DNA of 9,895 bases from Candidatus Atribacter hydrocarboniphilus (GCA_003542295.1 DPKX01000236.1:1-9895), one strand, 5' to 3'. Positions 1 through 9,025 are shown, numbered from the stretch's first letter. Notes: generated from the sequence alone by a model not told the origin. A program made the numbers and translations.

Positions 1-195
1 GCTTGGAATGTCAAAAAATTAATTTATTTTAAAAAAAACCAGCCTTTTTCTGGTCTTATAGGTCGTTTAGTGATCTCTGGAGTCTTCATCATCATCATTC
101 TGAAATTTTTAAAACCAGATATACTCCTATTTTTTTTGGGTTTTTTTATTACTTACTTCTTGACAGTCTGGATTATCAGTATTAAATTCTTTTAA
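1..195 (+). CDS. atpI: AtpI-like ATP synthase subunit I, C-terminal part (5' end outside window)
   Basis: Frame 1 is open from the first base to a TAA at 193-195 and gives the last 64 residues of a small membrane protein. What is visible is a basic stretch (KKLIYFKKNQ), then two hydrophobic segments: GRLVISGVFIIIILKFL, and a second one after LKPD, ending in SIKFF. This two-helix pattern, small size and position directly before atpB match the ATP synthase I family, accessory membrane proteins thought to help c-ring assembly or ion supply. Sequence conservation in this family is low, so the name rests mostly on position and topology. The stop lies 13 bases before the atpB start, so the genes are very likely co-transcribed. 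The start and any promoter of the operon are upstream of the window. Confidence 0.7.
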   Translation, partial: AWNVKKLIYFKKNQPFSGLIGRLVISGVFIIIILKFLKPDILLFFLGFFITYFLTVWIISIKFF

Positions 196-208
196 AGGTG
201 AAAGTGAT

Positions 209-874
209 ATGGAAAATTTAGGACCACATATATTATTTATGATTGGACCCCTGCCGGTTACAACGACAGTGATAGCTACCTGGTTGGTAATGGGTTTTTT
301 AGTTCTGGTTTCAATACTTATCACCCGAAAACTACAATTTTTACCCGGGCGTTTGCAAAATTTATTGGAGCTTTTTGTGGAAGGCATCATGAACATGATT
401 GATGATATGGCTCCCTCTCGAGGAAGAATTTTCCTCCCCCTGGTTGGTACTTTAGCATTATTTATAGGAGCTGCTAATCTTACCGGTCTCGTCCCCGGTT
501 TAGAAGCCCCGACCAGTGATTTTAACACGGCTTTAGCTTTGGCATTAATAGTTTTTGCTGCAGTTCCTTATTATGGAGTAAAAATTCAGGGATGGAAAAA
601 CTACTTAAAAACTTATATTTCACCTTCCCCAGTGATGGCTCCCTTTCATATCATAAGTGAAATAACTCGAACATTCTCACTGGCTCTTCGTTTATTTGGT
701 AATATACTGGGTGAAGAAATTGTCATTGCTATCCTTTTTATTCTTGCTCCAATATTTGTTCCGGTACCAATGATGTTGTTTGCAATTTTTACTGGGGTCA
801 TCCAAGCTTATATTTTTACAATATTAACCATTGTTTATTTAAGCGCTGCAGTTGAAAAAGAAGGCGAAACTTAA
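209..874 (+). CDS. atpB: F1Fo ATP synthase subunit a
   Basis: Membrane stator subunit of the Fo motor, 221 residues, which provides the two half-channels that lead ions to and from the c-ring. The ATG at 209 follows a purine-rich ribosome site (AAAGGTG, about 193-199). The protein is almost wholly hydrophobic with about five to six membrane helices. Recognisable blocks are PTSDFNTALALAL (101-113), with the family Asp/Asn pair, SLALRLFGN (157-165), containing the essential arginine Arg161 (E. coli Arg210 equivalent), Glu170 at the position of E. coli Glu219, and IQAYIFTILTIVYLS (198-212) with Gln199 (E. coli Gln252). It is on the short side, as is usual for Firmicutes and Thermotoga-like a subunits. 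The position of E. coli His245 is alanine, which is common outside proteobacteria. It is the first complete gene of the operon here; a 118-base gap separates it from atpE. Confidence 0.97.
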   Translation: MENLGPHILFMIGPLPVTTTVIATWLVMGFLVLVSILITRKLQFLPGRLQNLLELFVEGIMNMIDDMAPSRGRIFLPLVGTLALFIGAANLTGLVPGLEAPTSDFNTALALALIVFAAVPYYGVKIQGWKNYLKTYISPSPVMAPFHIISEITRTFSLALRLFGNILGEEIVIAILFILAPIFVPVPMMLFAIFTGVIQAYIFTILTIVYLSAAVEKEGET

Positions 875-931
875 TTAAACCCTCCCCCTAGCAGCTTTTT
901 GATATTTATCGTTCCGCAAAAGTTTATAAGT

Positions 932-960
932 TTGTGTTTTTACTTTGGTAGTGATAGAAT
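932..960 (+). promoter_or_regulatory. possible internal promoter ahead of atpE (extended -10)
   Basis: In the atpB-atpE gap, TTGTGT (932-937) and TAGAAT (955-960) lie 17 bases apart. The -10-like hexamer matches 5 of 6 consensus bases and is preceded by TG at 952-953, an extended -10. The -35 matches only 3 of 6. A start near 967 would give a short leader carrying the atpE ribosome site. An internal promoter here would make sense because many c subunits are needed per complex, but this is inference from sequence pattern in AT-rich DNA. A weaker alternative is TTGATA (899-904) with TTTATA (923-928). Confidence 0.3.
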
Positions 961-977
961 CCATTAAATTTATCCAA

Positions 978-985
978 AAGAGGTG
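978..985 (+). promoter_or_regulatory. ribosome binding site of atpE
   Basis: AAGAGGTG lies 7 bases before the GTG codon at 993. It supports this non-ATG start, and no in-frame ATG is better placed. Confidence 0.65.
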
Positions 986-992
986 ACTAAAG

Positions 993-1259
993 GTGCAAGG
1001 AGAAATCCTTTTCTTATGTGTTACGGTTTTTACTGCAGGTTTTGCGATAGCTATTGGCGTTATTTTTCCAGCTTTAGGCCAAGGGAAAGCTTGTTCGAAA
1101 GCACTGGAAGGAATTGCCCGACAACCTGAGGCAACCGGACCAATCAGTAGAACATTGTTTGTTGGTCTTGCTTTACTCGAATCTTTAGCAATTTATGTAT
1201 TAGTGGTTTCTTTGATTCTTCTCTTTGCTAATCCCTTACTTAAATATGTCTTTAAATGA
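993..1259 (+). CDS. atpE: F1Fo ATP synthase subunit c (unusual glycine motif, Na+-type ligands)
   Basis: Ring-forming proteolipid of the Fo rotor, 88 residues, GTG start. It is a helical hairpin: helix 1 about 5-29, the polar loop with the hallmark ARQPEA (42-47), and helix 2 about 53-80 with the ion-binding carboxylate Glu63, ending LILLFANP. Gln30, Glu63, Ser64 and Tyr68 align with the Na+ ligands of the Ilyobacter tartaricus c subunit (Gln32, Glu65, Ser66, Tyr70), which suggests Na+ coupling; Thr67 of that protein is Leu65 here. Pro26 matches Pro28 of that protein. Helix 1 is odd: aligned on Gln30, the GxGxGxGxG packing motif reads Val23, Phe25, Ala27, Gly29, Gly31. Bulky side chains at this inner-ring interface would be expected to change ring packing and possibly the number of c subunits. 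The stop codon is 14 bases ahead of atpF and overlaps its ribosome site. Confidence 0.95.
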   Translation: MQGEILFLCVTVFTAGFAIAIGVIFPALGQGKACSKALEGIARQPEATGPISRTLFVGLALLESLAIYVLVVSLILLFANPLLKYVFK

Positions 1260-1273
1260 GGATTTTATAAACA

Positions 1274-1795
1274 ATGATAAGTATTGATCGAAGTATAATT
1301 TTTCAAATTATCAATTTTCTCGTCCTGGTTGCTCTTTTATTCCGGTTTCTTTTCAAACCAGTGGTTCAAGCTCTTGATAAGAGATCAAACCACATCCGTG
1401 AAGAAATGGAGAAAATAGAAAAAGAAAAAAAAGCAGCTGAAGAGATGCGTTTAAAATATGAAGAAGAAAGTAAAAATATTCAGATTAAATTCCAAGAAAT
1501 GCAAGAACTTGCCAACCAGGAAGCAGTAAGGATTAAATCAAAAATAATCGACGAGGCTTACCAGGAAAGCGAGAAAATTAAGCAAACTGCCGAAGAAAAA
1601 GCCAGAATTGAAATTGACAAACTTTATTCTGAGCTGAAGTTGGACATCATCGATATTTCAACTGAAATGGCGGCTAAATTGCTTCATGAACGGATTGATA
1701 TATCCAAACAGGACCAACTGATTGAGCAACTTTTAGAAGAAGCGATTGGTAAAATTGAAATTAAATCGGATGTGCAATATGGACAGCAGCAATAA
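1274..1795 (+). CDS. atpF: F1Fo ATP synthase subunit b
   Basis: Peripheral stalk subunit, 173 residues, a normal length. One N-terminal membrane helix (about 8-27) leads into the family block FKPVVQALDKR (27-37), followed by a long charged coiled coil (about 38-145, rich in Glu, Lys and Gln) and a C-terminal section (STEMAAKLL ... DQLIEQLLEEAI) that contacts delta in known enzymes. The ATG at 1274 follows TGAGGA (1257-1262), which overlaps the atpE stop. No fused delta domain is seen at the C-terminus, unlike the mycobacterial b-delta fusion, so the reduced delta downstream is not compensated in this protein. The last 17 bases overlap atpH. Only one b gene is present, so the stalk is presumably a b homodimer. 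Confidence 0.95.
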   Translation: MISIDRSIIFQIINFLVLVALLFRFLFKPVVQALDKRSNHIREEMEKIEKEKKAAEEMRLKYEEESKNIQIKFQEMQELANQEAVRIKSKIIDEAYQESEKIKQTAEEKARIEIDKLYSELKLDIIDISTEMAAKLLHERIDISKQDQLIEQLLEEAIGKIEIKSDVQYGQQQ

Positions 1796-2012
1796 AGAAA
1801 TAGTTAAATTCATCACTCCCTTCCCGATGACCGAATTGCAAAAAAATATAGTTAAGAATAAATTATCCCGAATCGGGAATATCGATCAAATGATTTTCCA
1901 AGAAGAAGTAGATACTTCTCTCATAGGTGGAATCATCATTATCTTTGGAGAAATGCTAATCGACTGCAGCCTACGAACTCAGCTCGATAAGATAAAGGAA
2001 GGCATGATTTAA
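1779..2012 (+). CDS. atpH: F1Fo ATP synthase subunit delta, C-terminal domain only (N-terminal domain missing)
   Basis: Delta (OSCP) links the peripheral stalk to the top of F1 and is normally about 175-185 residues. Here only 77 residues are coded (80 if the ATG at 1770 is used). Residues 8-28 (IVKFITPFPMTELQKNIVKNK) match the first strand and helix of the C-terminal domain (usual form: VxSAxPLTxxQ), and EVDTSLIGG ... LIDCSLRTQL (43-69) is the delta signature VDxSLIGGxxxxxGxxxIDxSxxxxL. The N-terminal six-helix domain, about 105 residues, which binds the N-termini of alpha, is absent; the reading frame begins a few residues before the C-terminal domain. Upstream DNA is filled by intact atpF, so this is not a frameshift remnant. 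I prefer ATG 1779 because GGA lies at a suitable distance; TTG 1746 is less likely. The TAA overlaps the atpA ATG by one base. A functional, reduced delta is likely but unproven. Confidence 0.85.
   Translation: MDSSNKEIVKFITPFPMTELQKNIVKNKLSRIGNIDQMIFQEEVDTSLIGGIIIIFGEMLIDCSLRTQLDKIKEGMI
1994..2002 (+). promoter_or_regulatory. ribosome binding site of atpA
   Basis: AAAGGAAGG inside the 3' end of atpH lies 9 bases before the atpA ATG at 2012. Together with the TAATG stop-start overlap it implies translational coupling of alpha to delta. Confidence 0.6.
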
Positions 2013-3535
2013 TGGCAATTTTAACTGATACTTTAAAAAAAGCCAAACAAGTTGTTCGAGAATATATCCCCGAACCGGAGATTAATGAAATTGGCGAAGT
2101 AACTGAGGTCCAGGATGGAGTGATATCCATCGCCGGTTTAAAAGAAGCTATGATGGGTGAAATGTTGATTTTTCCTCATGGTTTAAAAGGACAGGTCTTT
2201 AACTTAGAAAAAGAACGGATTAGCTGTATTCTATTTGGAGACCATTCTCTCATAAAACAAGGAGATAGAGTATTTCGCACCAATCGAGTTTTAGAAGTTC
2301 CGGTTGGTGATGAATTATTGGGCCGTATAATTGATCCATTAGGAAATCCTTTAGATGGTAATCCAGCGCCTGATTTCCGTCATAAGAGACCGATTATGAT
2401 GCACGCTCCTGATGTCATCCAACGACAACCGGTCCATAGGCCACTCTTCACAGGTATAAAAACCATTGATGCCATGATTCCGCTTGGAAAAGGACAAAGG
2501 GAATTAATTATCGGTGATCGAAGAACCGGGAAAACCACCCTCACCATTGATACTATTATTAACCAAAAAGGGAAAAATGTATTATGCGTCTATGTGGCTA
2601 TTGGAAAAAGGTTGTCGGCAATTACGGAAATGGTTGATATATTAAAAAGATATAACGCTCTTGCTTACACCATCATTGTTTCAACATCAGCCGAAGATTC
2701 TCCGGCTTTCCTCTATCTGGCTCCTTACAGTGGATGTACTATAGCAGAATTTTTCATGAACAATGGCCAGGATGTTTTAGTTATATATGACGACCTTTCT
2801 AAACATGCAGTTGCCTACCGATCCCTCTCACTTCTTATGAGGCGTTCCCCAGGGCGTGAATCCTATCCAGGAGATGTTTTTTATCTTCATTCCCGGTTAT
2901 TGGAGCGAAGCGCTCAACTATCCGATGACCTAGGAGGCGGGTCAATGTCTGCGCTCCCTATCGTAGAAACCCAAGAGGGTGATATCTCCGCTTACATCCC
3001 AACCAATATTATTTCCATTACCGACGGTCAAATCTATTTAGAAAGCAATTTATTTGCCAAAGGATTTTTACCGCCTATCAATATTGGTCTTTCGGTTTCA
3101 CGAGTTGGTGGAGAAGCTCAAACACCAATTATGAAAAAAGTTGCCCGTCGCCTCCGACTTGATTTAGCCCAATATTTCGAGTTAGAAGATTTCGCCAGAT
3201 TTAGTTCGGAATTGGATGTTATTACTTCTCGTCAATTGGAGCATGGAAAAAGAGTTTTAGAATTAACAACACAAATTCAATACCAACCCTTGGATATCTC
3301 CTTGGAAATACTAGCTGTATACGCTGCAACACAAGGCCTTATTGATCATGTCCCGCTTCATCTCGTGAAAAAATGGGAAGGGAATCTTTATCAAACAGCA
3401 GCTCTCAAAAAAGCTGATTTATTAAATGAACTTCGTAAAGATAAAGAATTAGATTCAAAATTAGAGCAAGAAATTAAAGAATTTATTCGCACTTTTACCG
3501 AACAATTTCTTCTTCAAGAAAATGTTCAAAGTTAG
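2012..3535 (+). CDS. atpA: F1Fo ATP synthase subunit alpha
   Basis: Non-catalytic nucleotide-binding subunit of F1, 507 residues, full length. The order is N-terminal helix (1-24), beta-barrel (about 25-92), nucleotide-binding domain (about 93-378) and C-terminal helical domain. Key parts are Walker A GDRRTGKT (168-175), Walker B DVLVIYDD (254-261), the PGRESYPGDVFYLHSRLLER block (280-299), ETQEGDISAYIPTN (319-332), and the arginine finger Arg364 in GLSVSRVGG, which reaches into the catalytic site of beta. Two substitutions are unusual: the usual GDRQTGKT has Arg171 for Gln, and the usual VAIGQKxS reads VAIGKRLS (Lys199 for Gln). Both sit in the non-catalytic nucleotide region. The N-terminal helix that would dock to the delta N-domain keeps its normal length, although that delta domain is not coded here. 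94 bases separate it from atpG. Confidence 0.98.
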   Translation: MAILTDTLKKAKQVVREYIPEPEINEIGEVTEVQDGVISIAGLKEAMMGEMLIFPHGLKGQVFNLEKERISCILFGDHSLIKQGDRVFRTNRVLEVPVGDELLGRIIDPLGNPLDGNPAPDFRHKRPIMMHAPDVIQRQPVHRPLFTGIKTIDAMIPLGKGQRELIIGDRRTGKTTLTIDTIINQKGKNVLCVYVAIGKRLSAITEMVDILKRYNALAYTIIVSTSAEDSPAFLYLAPYSGCTIAEFFMNNGQDVLVIYDDLSKHAVAYRSLSLLMRRSPGRESYPGDVFYLHSRLLERSAQLSDDLGGGSMSALPIVETQEGDISAYIPTNIISITDGQIYLESNLFAKGFLPPINIGLSVSRVGGEAQTPIMKKVARRLRLDLAQYFELEDFARFSSELDVITSRQLEHGKRVLELTTQIQYQPLDISLEILAVYAATQGLIDHVPLHLVKKWEGNLYQTAALKKADLLNELRKDKELDSKLEQEIKEFIRTFTEQFLLQENVQS

Positions 3536-3629
3536 ACCGAAGGTTTATTAGGATTTTTTTTATTTCTGATCCTTTCAATCTTAATGCTTTCTATTTTAAA
3601 CTTAATTTTATTTGAAAAGGAAATAACCA

Positions 3630-4508
3630 TTGGCTAAATTACAAAATATTAAAAAGCAAATTGATTTAATTAAGCAGATTCAACATGTAACTCGAGCCAT
3701 GAAGACTATCTCAGCAGTTCGCTGGAGAACAGGAAAAAAAATTCTGGAAAACGCTAAAACTTTTTCCAATTCCCTTCTTCGGTTAAATGAAATTGTCCAC
3801 TTGCATTATCAGGAAGAACTAATTACTCCTCACCCTCCTCGAGGATTTGCTCTCATTGGGATTTTTTCCGATAAAGGGTTGGTTGGAGGATTCAATATCG
3901 CTTTAGCTCATAAAATGAAAGCTTTTATGGATGATCAAGAGCATGAAGGGAATAAACCTCATCTGGTCATCTTGGGAACTCAAGGAATAAACCAATTCCA
4001 TAAAAACCTTTATGAGGTCCTCTTAACTCATCCTCTCCCAGTCCATCAAACTCCTCATTATCAGGATGTCAGAGAAATTTTATACACAGTTCATTCATTT
4101 CATGATCAACAAATTTTCTCTCACCTTTATATTGCTCATAATCAATACCTTTCGGTCAACGAATATCGACCAATAATCCAAAGGGTGATCCCAATTCCAA
4201 TGCAGGGAATTAATCTACCCACTGAAATCCAAGCGGATTTACGCTTAAGAACCGACATTCTCAGTACTACTCGAACTCTCGTTGAACGTTTAACTTTTGA
4301 ATACATAGCCAGTCAGCTTTATGTCTTTTTAATCGAATCATTTTTAAGTGAGCAAGCAACGCGTTTAAAAATAATGGATGCAGCGACCAGCCATTCTGAA
4401 GACATGATTCATTCTTTACGGGTAGCTTATCAAAAAAGACGTCAAGAAAAAATTACTCAGGAACTGAACGAAGTAACCAGCGCTTCCCAAGTATTGGGGA
4501 CTATTTAA
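3630..4508 (+). CDS. atpG: F1Fo ATP synthase subunit gamma
   Basis: Central rotor shaft, 292 residues, usual length. A TTG start at 3630 is chosen because AAAAGGA (3615-3621) sits 8 bases upstream and translation from there gives the family opening MAKLQNIKKQI. The N-terminal helix carries QHVTRAMKTISAVR (18-31; usual form QITKAMKMVAAAK), the middle domain has SDKGLVGGFN (80-89; usual SDRGLCGGFN), and the C-terminal helix has SEQATRLKIMDAAT (240-253) and RRQEKITQELNEV (270-282), which match the shaft helix running through alpha3beta3. The sequence is clearly gamma but divergent: the conserved YN before the RQ motif is Tyr-Gln, and the closing EIVSGAxA reads EVTSASQV. I see no cyanobacterial or chloroplast regulatory insertion. 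It is followed by atpD after 36 bases. Confidence 0.95.
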   Translation: MAKLQNIKKQIDLIKQIQHVTRAMKTISAVRWRTGKKILENAKTFSNSLLRLNEIVHLHYQEELITPHPPRGFALIGIFSDKGLVGGFNIALAHKMKAFMDDQEHEGNKPHLVILGTQGINQFHKNLYEVLLTHPLPVHQTPHYQDVREILYTVHSFHDQQIFSHLYIAHNQYLSVNEYRPIIQRVIPIPMQGINLPTEIQADLRLRTDILSTTRTLVERLTFEYIASQLYVFLIESFLSEQATRLKIMDAATSHSEDMIHSLRVAYQKRRQEKITQELNEVTSASQVLGTI

Positions 4509-4544
4509 ATTCAAAGAACGAATAATTTTGAAAGAGAGAAATAA

Positions 4545-6376
<1,832 letters not shown>

Positions 6377-7537
6377 TTAATAATCAAATTCATCCGGTCT
6401 TTTTTGTATCTTTCCAAGGGAAAAAAGGATAGATTGAACAATTCTTTGCGAGGCAAATCCGTCTCCAAAAATATTTTGAGCTTTTCTTGCTAGTTTTTTT
6501 GTCAATAGTTCAGTAGCAAGGTCAATGATAGTAGTCTGGTCGGTTCCGGCTAAATACCCCATACCAGTTCCGAGGATTTCAGGTCTTTCGGTCGTACTCC
6601 TAGTAATTATAACCGGAACTCCTAAAGACGGAGCTTCTTCTTGTACACCACCTGAATCGCTAATCACCAGCAGACTCTGGCTTAATACTTTTATAAAATC
6701 AAAATAATCCAGTGGGTCGTGAAGAAAAACGTTAGCCTGGTTAGAAAGAATTGCATATACTTGATTTTTTACCACCGGGTTAGGATGAACTGAAAAAATA
6801 AAAACAATATCTGAAAAACGCTTGGCTAAACGAACTACCGATTCTGCTACGTTCGCGATGCCACCCTCCCAATTTTCTCTCCGATGAGCAGTTACCAGAA
6901 CCAATCTTTGATTAGGATTGGATAATAATAATCGGCTTATATCTGAAGAACTAAGCTGCTTATCTTGAGATTGAATCCAATGAAGGGCATCTACGACAGT
7001 ATTTCCAGTTATCATTATCTTGTTCGGTGAAATTCCTTCATTTAAAAGGTTATCTTTTGCTTTTTGGGTAGGAGCATAATGATAGGTGCTTAAACGTCCA
7101 ACCAAAATTCGATTCATTTCTTCAGGAAATGGACTGTAGATATCCCCAGTACGGAGTCCAGCTTCAATATGACCAATGGCGATCTTTTGGTAAAAGGCTG
7201 ATAAGGCACCACAAAAAGCTGAAGTTGTATCGCCTTGAACCAAAACCCAATTGGGATTTTCACTTTGAAGAATAGCTTCTAATTCCTGAAGAATAGATGC
7301 AGTTAAAGAGCTGAGTGATTGCCCGTGTTTCATAATATTGAGGTCATAATCAGGAATAATATTGAACAAGCTCAAAAACATGTGAGACATTTCTTGGTGT
7401 TGACCGGTATTAATAAAAACCGGCTGTAATTCTGGTTGGCGAGCAACAGCAAGATAAACCGGTGCGGTTTTTATTATTTCAGGGCGGGTTCCTGCAATGA
7501 AGGCAATTTTAAACTTTTTCTGTTCTTTGAGTCCCAC
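6377..7537 (-). CDS. wecB: UDP-N-acetylglucosamine 2-epimerase (non-hydrolysing)
   Basis: Cytoplasmic enzyme converting UDP-GlcNAc to UDP-ManNAc, a precursor for envelope polysaccharides, teichoic-acid linkage units or ManNAc-uronate glycans. 386 residues, normal length, two Rossmann-like domains. Visible motifs are GTRPEIIK (16-23), QGDTTS (101-106, Asp103), HIEAGLRT (123-130, Glu125), PEEMNR (138-143, Glu139), TAHRREN (216-222, His218), HPNP (251-254) and SDSGGVQEE (293-301), covering the Asp, two Glu and His that match the E. coli catalytic set. The GTG start at 7537 is supported by GGAG 7 bases upstream and lies 29 bases inside the wecA 3' end, so the two are coupled. It is the last gene of the - strand operon and ends base-to-base against atpC. 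Confidence 0.96.
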   Translation of the reverse strand: MGLKEQKKFKIAFIAGTRPEIIKTAPVYLAVARQPELQPVFINTGQHQEMSHMFLSLFNIIPDYDLNIMKHGQSLSSLTASILQELEAILQSENPNWVLVQGDTTSAFCGALSAFYQKIAIGHIEAGLRTGDIYSPFPEEMNRILVGRLSTYHYAPTQKAKDNLLNEGISPNKIMITGNTVVDALHWIQSQDKQLSSSDISRLLLSNPNQRLVLVTAHRRENWEGGIANVAESVVRLAKRFSDIVFIFSVHPNPVVKNQVYAILSNQANVFLHDPLDYFDFIKVLSQSLLVISDSGGVQEEAPSLGVPVIITRSTTERPEILGTGMGYLAGTDQTTIIDLATELLTKKLARKAQNIFGDGFASQRIVQSILFSLGKIQKRPDEFDY

Positions 7538-8567
7538 ATGAAAGCTCCGTTACACCCAAATGTTTTCCCCATTTCCAAGAGACGTAGAATAATGCTAAGG
7601 TGAGCAGGAGAGAATAGGTGCTATTCGCTAAGAAGCGGTCAATTAAAATAGCCAGGACGCTGAGGCTAGCACTAATTAAATACACAAGTAAAATAACTTC
7701 TCGTTGGGTTAAGCCCTTTTCTAATAACCGGTGATGAAGATGACCACGATCCGGCCTGGTAATTGGTAGTTTGTTCTTTTTTCTACGGACAATGGCAAAA
7801 AATGTATCGAGAATTGGAATCCCTAGAATAAGAATAGGAACAGTTAAAGTAAAAGTTGTTGCACTTTTGAGAGCTCCTTCCACCGATACCGTCGCTAAAA
7901 CACCCCCAAAAAAGAGCGCTCCTCCATCACCAATAAATATTTTAGCTGGAGGAAAATTATAAGGAAGAAATCCAATTGCAGAACCCATAAGTAAAAAAGA
8001 AATAAGAGCTGATTCCCACCTCCCATGTTGAAGAGCAATGATCCCTAAAGTACAGGCAGCAATGGCGGCAATTCCACTGGATAAGCCATCCATTCCATCG
8101 ATAAGATTTAAGGAATTGGTAATGCCTAAAATCCAGAAGAAAGTAAAGGGAATTCCCCAAACTCCGATGTACCAAAGAACATTCCATGGTAGAGTAATAA
8201 ACTCAATAATCACTCCGTCATAAATAAGAATAAGAGTACCAATACCAAGACCGAATACCTTGCTCCAAGGTGGTAAATTAAAAATATCATCAAAAAAGCC
8301 GGTTAGAAAAATTAATGCTAATCCTAATATATACCAAAAAGACATTGGGTATGACAGAAAAGAACGGAAAAGAAGAAGGGAAATGAAGAAGGAACCTGCA
8401 ACCGCCACTCCCCCTAAACGGGATTTTGGTGTGCTATGGATTTTCCGATTTCCATCAGGTTGATCAAGAAGATTCTTTTTTTGACAAAACTTCATTATCA
8501 ATGGAGTAAATAAAAAGGATAGGAAAAATGCCCCTAAGCTTGCCACGATTAAATGAAGGAATGTCAC
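7509..8567 (-). CDS. wecA: WecA/TagO-type undecaprenyl-phosphate GlcNAc-1-phosphate transferase
   Basis: Integral membrane enzyme of the MraY/WecA family that transfers a sugar-1-phosphate (most likely GlcNAc-1-P) from the UDP-sugar to undecaprenyl phosphate, the first membrane step of glycan assembly. 352 residues with about ten to eleven membrane helices. Family motifs are [10 protein letters not shown] (44-53), FFDD (91-94), [15 protein letters not shown] (151-165), [12 protein letters not shown] (211-222) and the cytoplasmic loop [10 protein letters not shown] (273-282), where HxHHR marks the WecA/TagO branch rather than MraY. The exact sugar cannot be read from sequence, but adjacent wecB suits a GlcNAc/ManNAc-containing polymer. 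It has a GTG start at 8567 with AAAGGTGG 9 bases upstream, and overlaps the comEB stop as GTGA. The last about 20 residues are soluble. Confidence 0.95.
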   Translation of the reverse strand: MTFLHLIVASLGAFFLSFLFTPLIMKFCQKKNLLDQPDGNRKIHSTPKSRLGGVAVAGSFFISLLLFRSFLSYPMSFWYILGLALIFLTGFFDDIFNLPPWSKVFGLGIGTLILIYDGVIIEFITLPWNVLWYIGVWGIPFTFFWILGITNSLNLIDGMDGLSSGIAAIAACTLGIIALQHGRWESALISFLLMGSAIGFLPYNFPPAKIFIGDGGALFFGGVLATVSVEGALKSATTFTLTVPILILGIPILDTFFAIVRRKKNKLPITRPDRGHLHHRLLEKGLTQREVILLVYLISASLSVLAILIDRFLANSTYSLLLTLALFYVSWKWGKHLGVTELSCGTQRTEKV

Positions 8568-9025
8568 GATTCACACCCACCTTTAAATATGCAAACATCT
8601 AAGCCTGCTTCGCTCACCAACTCATCTCCCAAGGGATCAGGATAGGGATTTTGATAGACAATTCTCGAAATCCCAGCATTAATAATCATTTTAGCACAAA
8701 GAGAACAGGGTTTGTGCGTACAATATAATATTGATCCCTTGGTACTCACCCCATGAAGGGCTGCTTGTATTATAACATTTTGTTCAGCATGTAGCCCTCG
8801 ACAGAGTTCCTGTTGACTTCCGGAAGGAATTTGTCGCTTCCCTCGCAAACAGGTTTCCATAGTGCAATGAGCTAATCCACTAGGAGCACCGTTATAACCA
8901 GTGGCCAGAATCCTTCGATCAAGAACCAGAACCGCTCCAACTTTTCTTCTTAAACAAGTTGACCGAGTACTGACCAACTCGGCAATTGACATAAAATATT
9001 CATCCCAATTCGGTCGAGCGTTCAT
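8564..9025 (-). CDS. comEB: dCMP deaminase (ComEB-type cytidine/deoxycytidylate deaminase)
   Basis: Zinc enzyme that deaminates dCMP to dUMP, feeding thymidylate synthesis. 153 residues, usual length. The catalytic zinc site is HAE (79-81: His79 ligand, Glu81 proton shuttle) with PCSLC (106-110: Cys107 and Cys110 ligands). The N-terminal part [18 protein letters not shown], the following RKVGAVLV, and [10 protein letters not shown] (41-50) are typical of dCMP deaminases. Cys and His residues in the insert (Cys24, His53, Cys54, Cys59, Cys75) could hold the second structural zinc known from some members. It starts at ATG 9025, overlapping the rpiB stop as ATGA. The name comEB comes from the Bacillus competence operon; no competence genes are seen here, so a nucleotide-metabolism role is inferred. 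Confidence 0.95.
   Translation of the reverse strand: MNARPNWDEYFMSIAELVSTRSTCLRRKVGAVLVLDRRILATGYNGAPSGLAHCTMETCLRGKRQIPSGSQQELCRGLHAEQNVIIQAALHGVSTKGSILYCTHKPCSLCAKMIINAGISRIVYQNPYPDPLGDELVSEAGLDVCIFKGGCES

Noticed and set aside
127..528. 133-codon open frame on the - strand opposite the atpI end and atpB
   Set aside because: It lies wholly opposite a well-supported atpB, has low-complexity Lys/Asn composition, and shows no recognisable motif or ribosome site. It is a shadow frame.
1746..1778. Longer atpH from TTG 1746 or ATG 1770
   Set aside because: The added residues match no part of delta and there is no ribosome site. ATG 1770 would add only three residues and cannot be excluded, but neither start restores the missing N-terminal domain.
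1779..2012. atpH as a pseudogene
   Set aside because: The frame is intact, the C-terminal signature is conserved, and its overlaps with atpF and atpA suggest it is under selection. A reduced working gene is more likely.
3551..3576. AGGAT...ATCCT as a terminator between atpA and atpG
   Set aside because: The stem is only five bases with a 15-base loop and no T-run follows it; the T-run is inside the loop. It is not a credible terminator within an operon.
6411..6423. TTTCC-AAG-GGAAA hairpin as a terminator for atpC
   Set aside because: The stem is short, it is followed by A's rather than T's on the + strand, and no U-tract follows on the - strand. It also sits in the conserved coding end of wecB.
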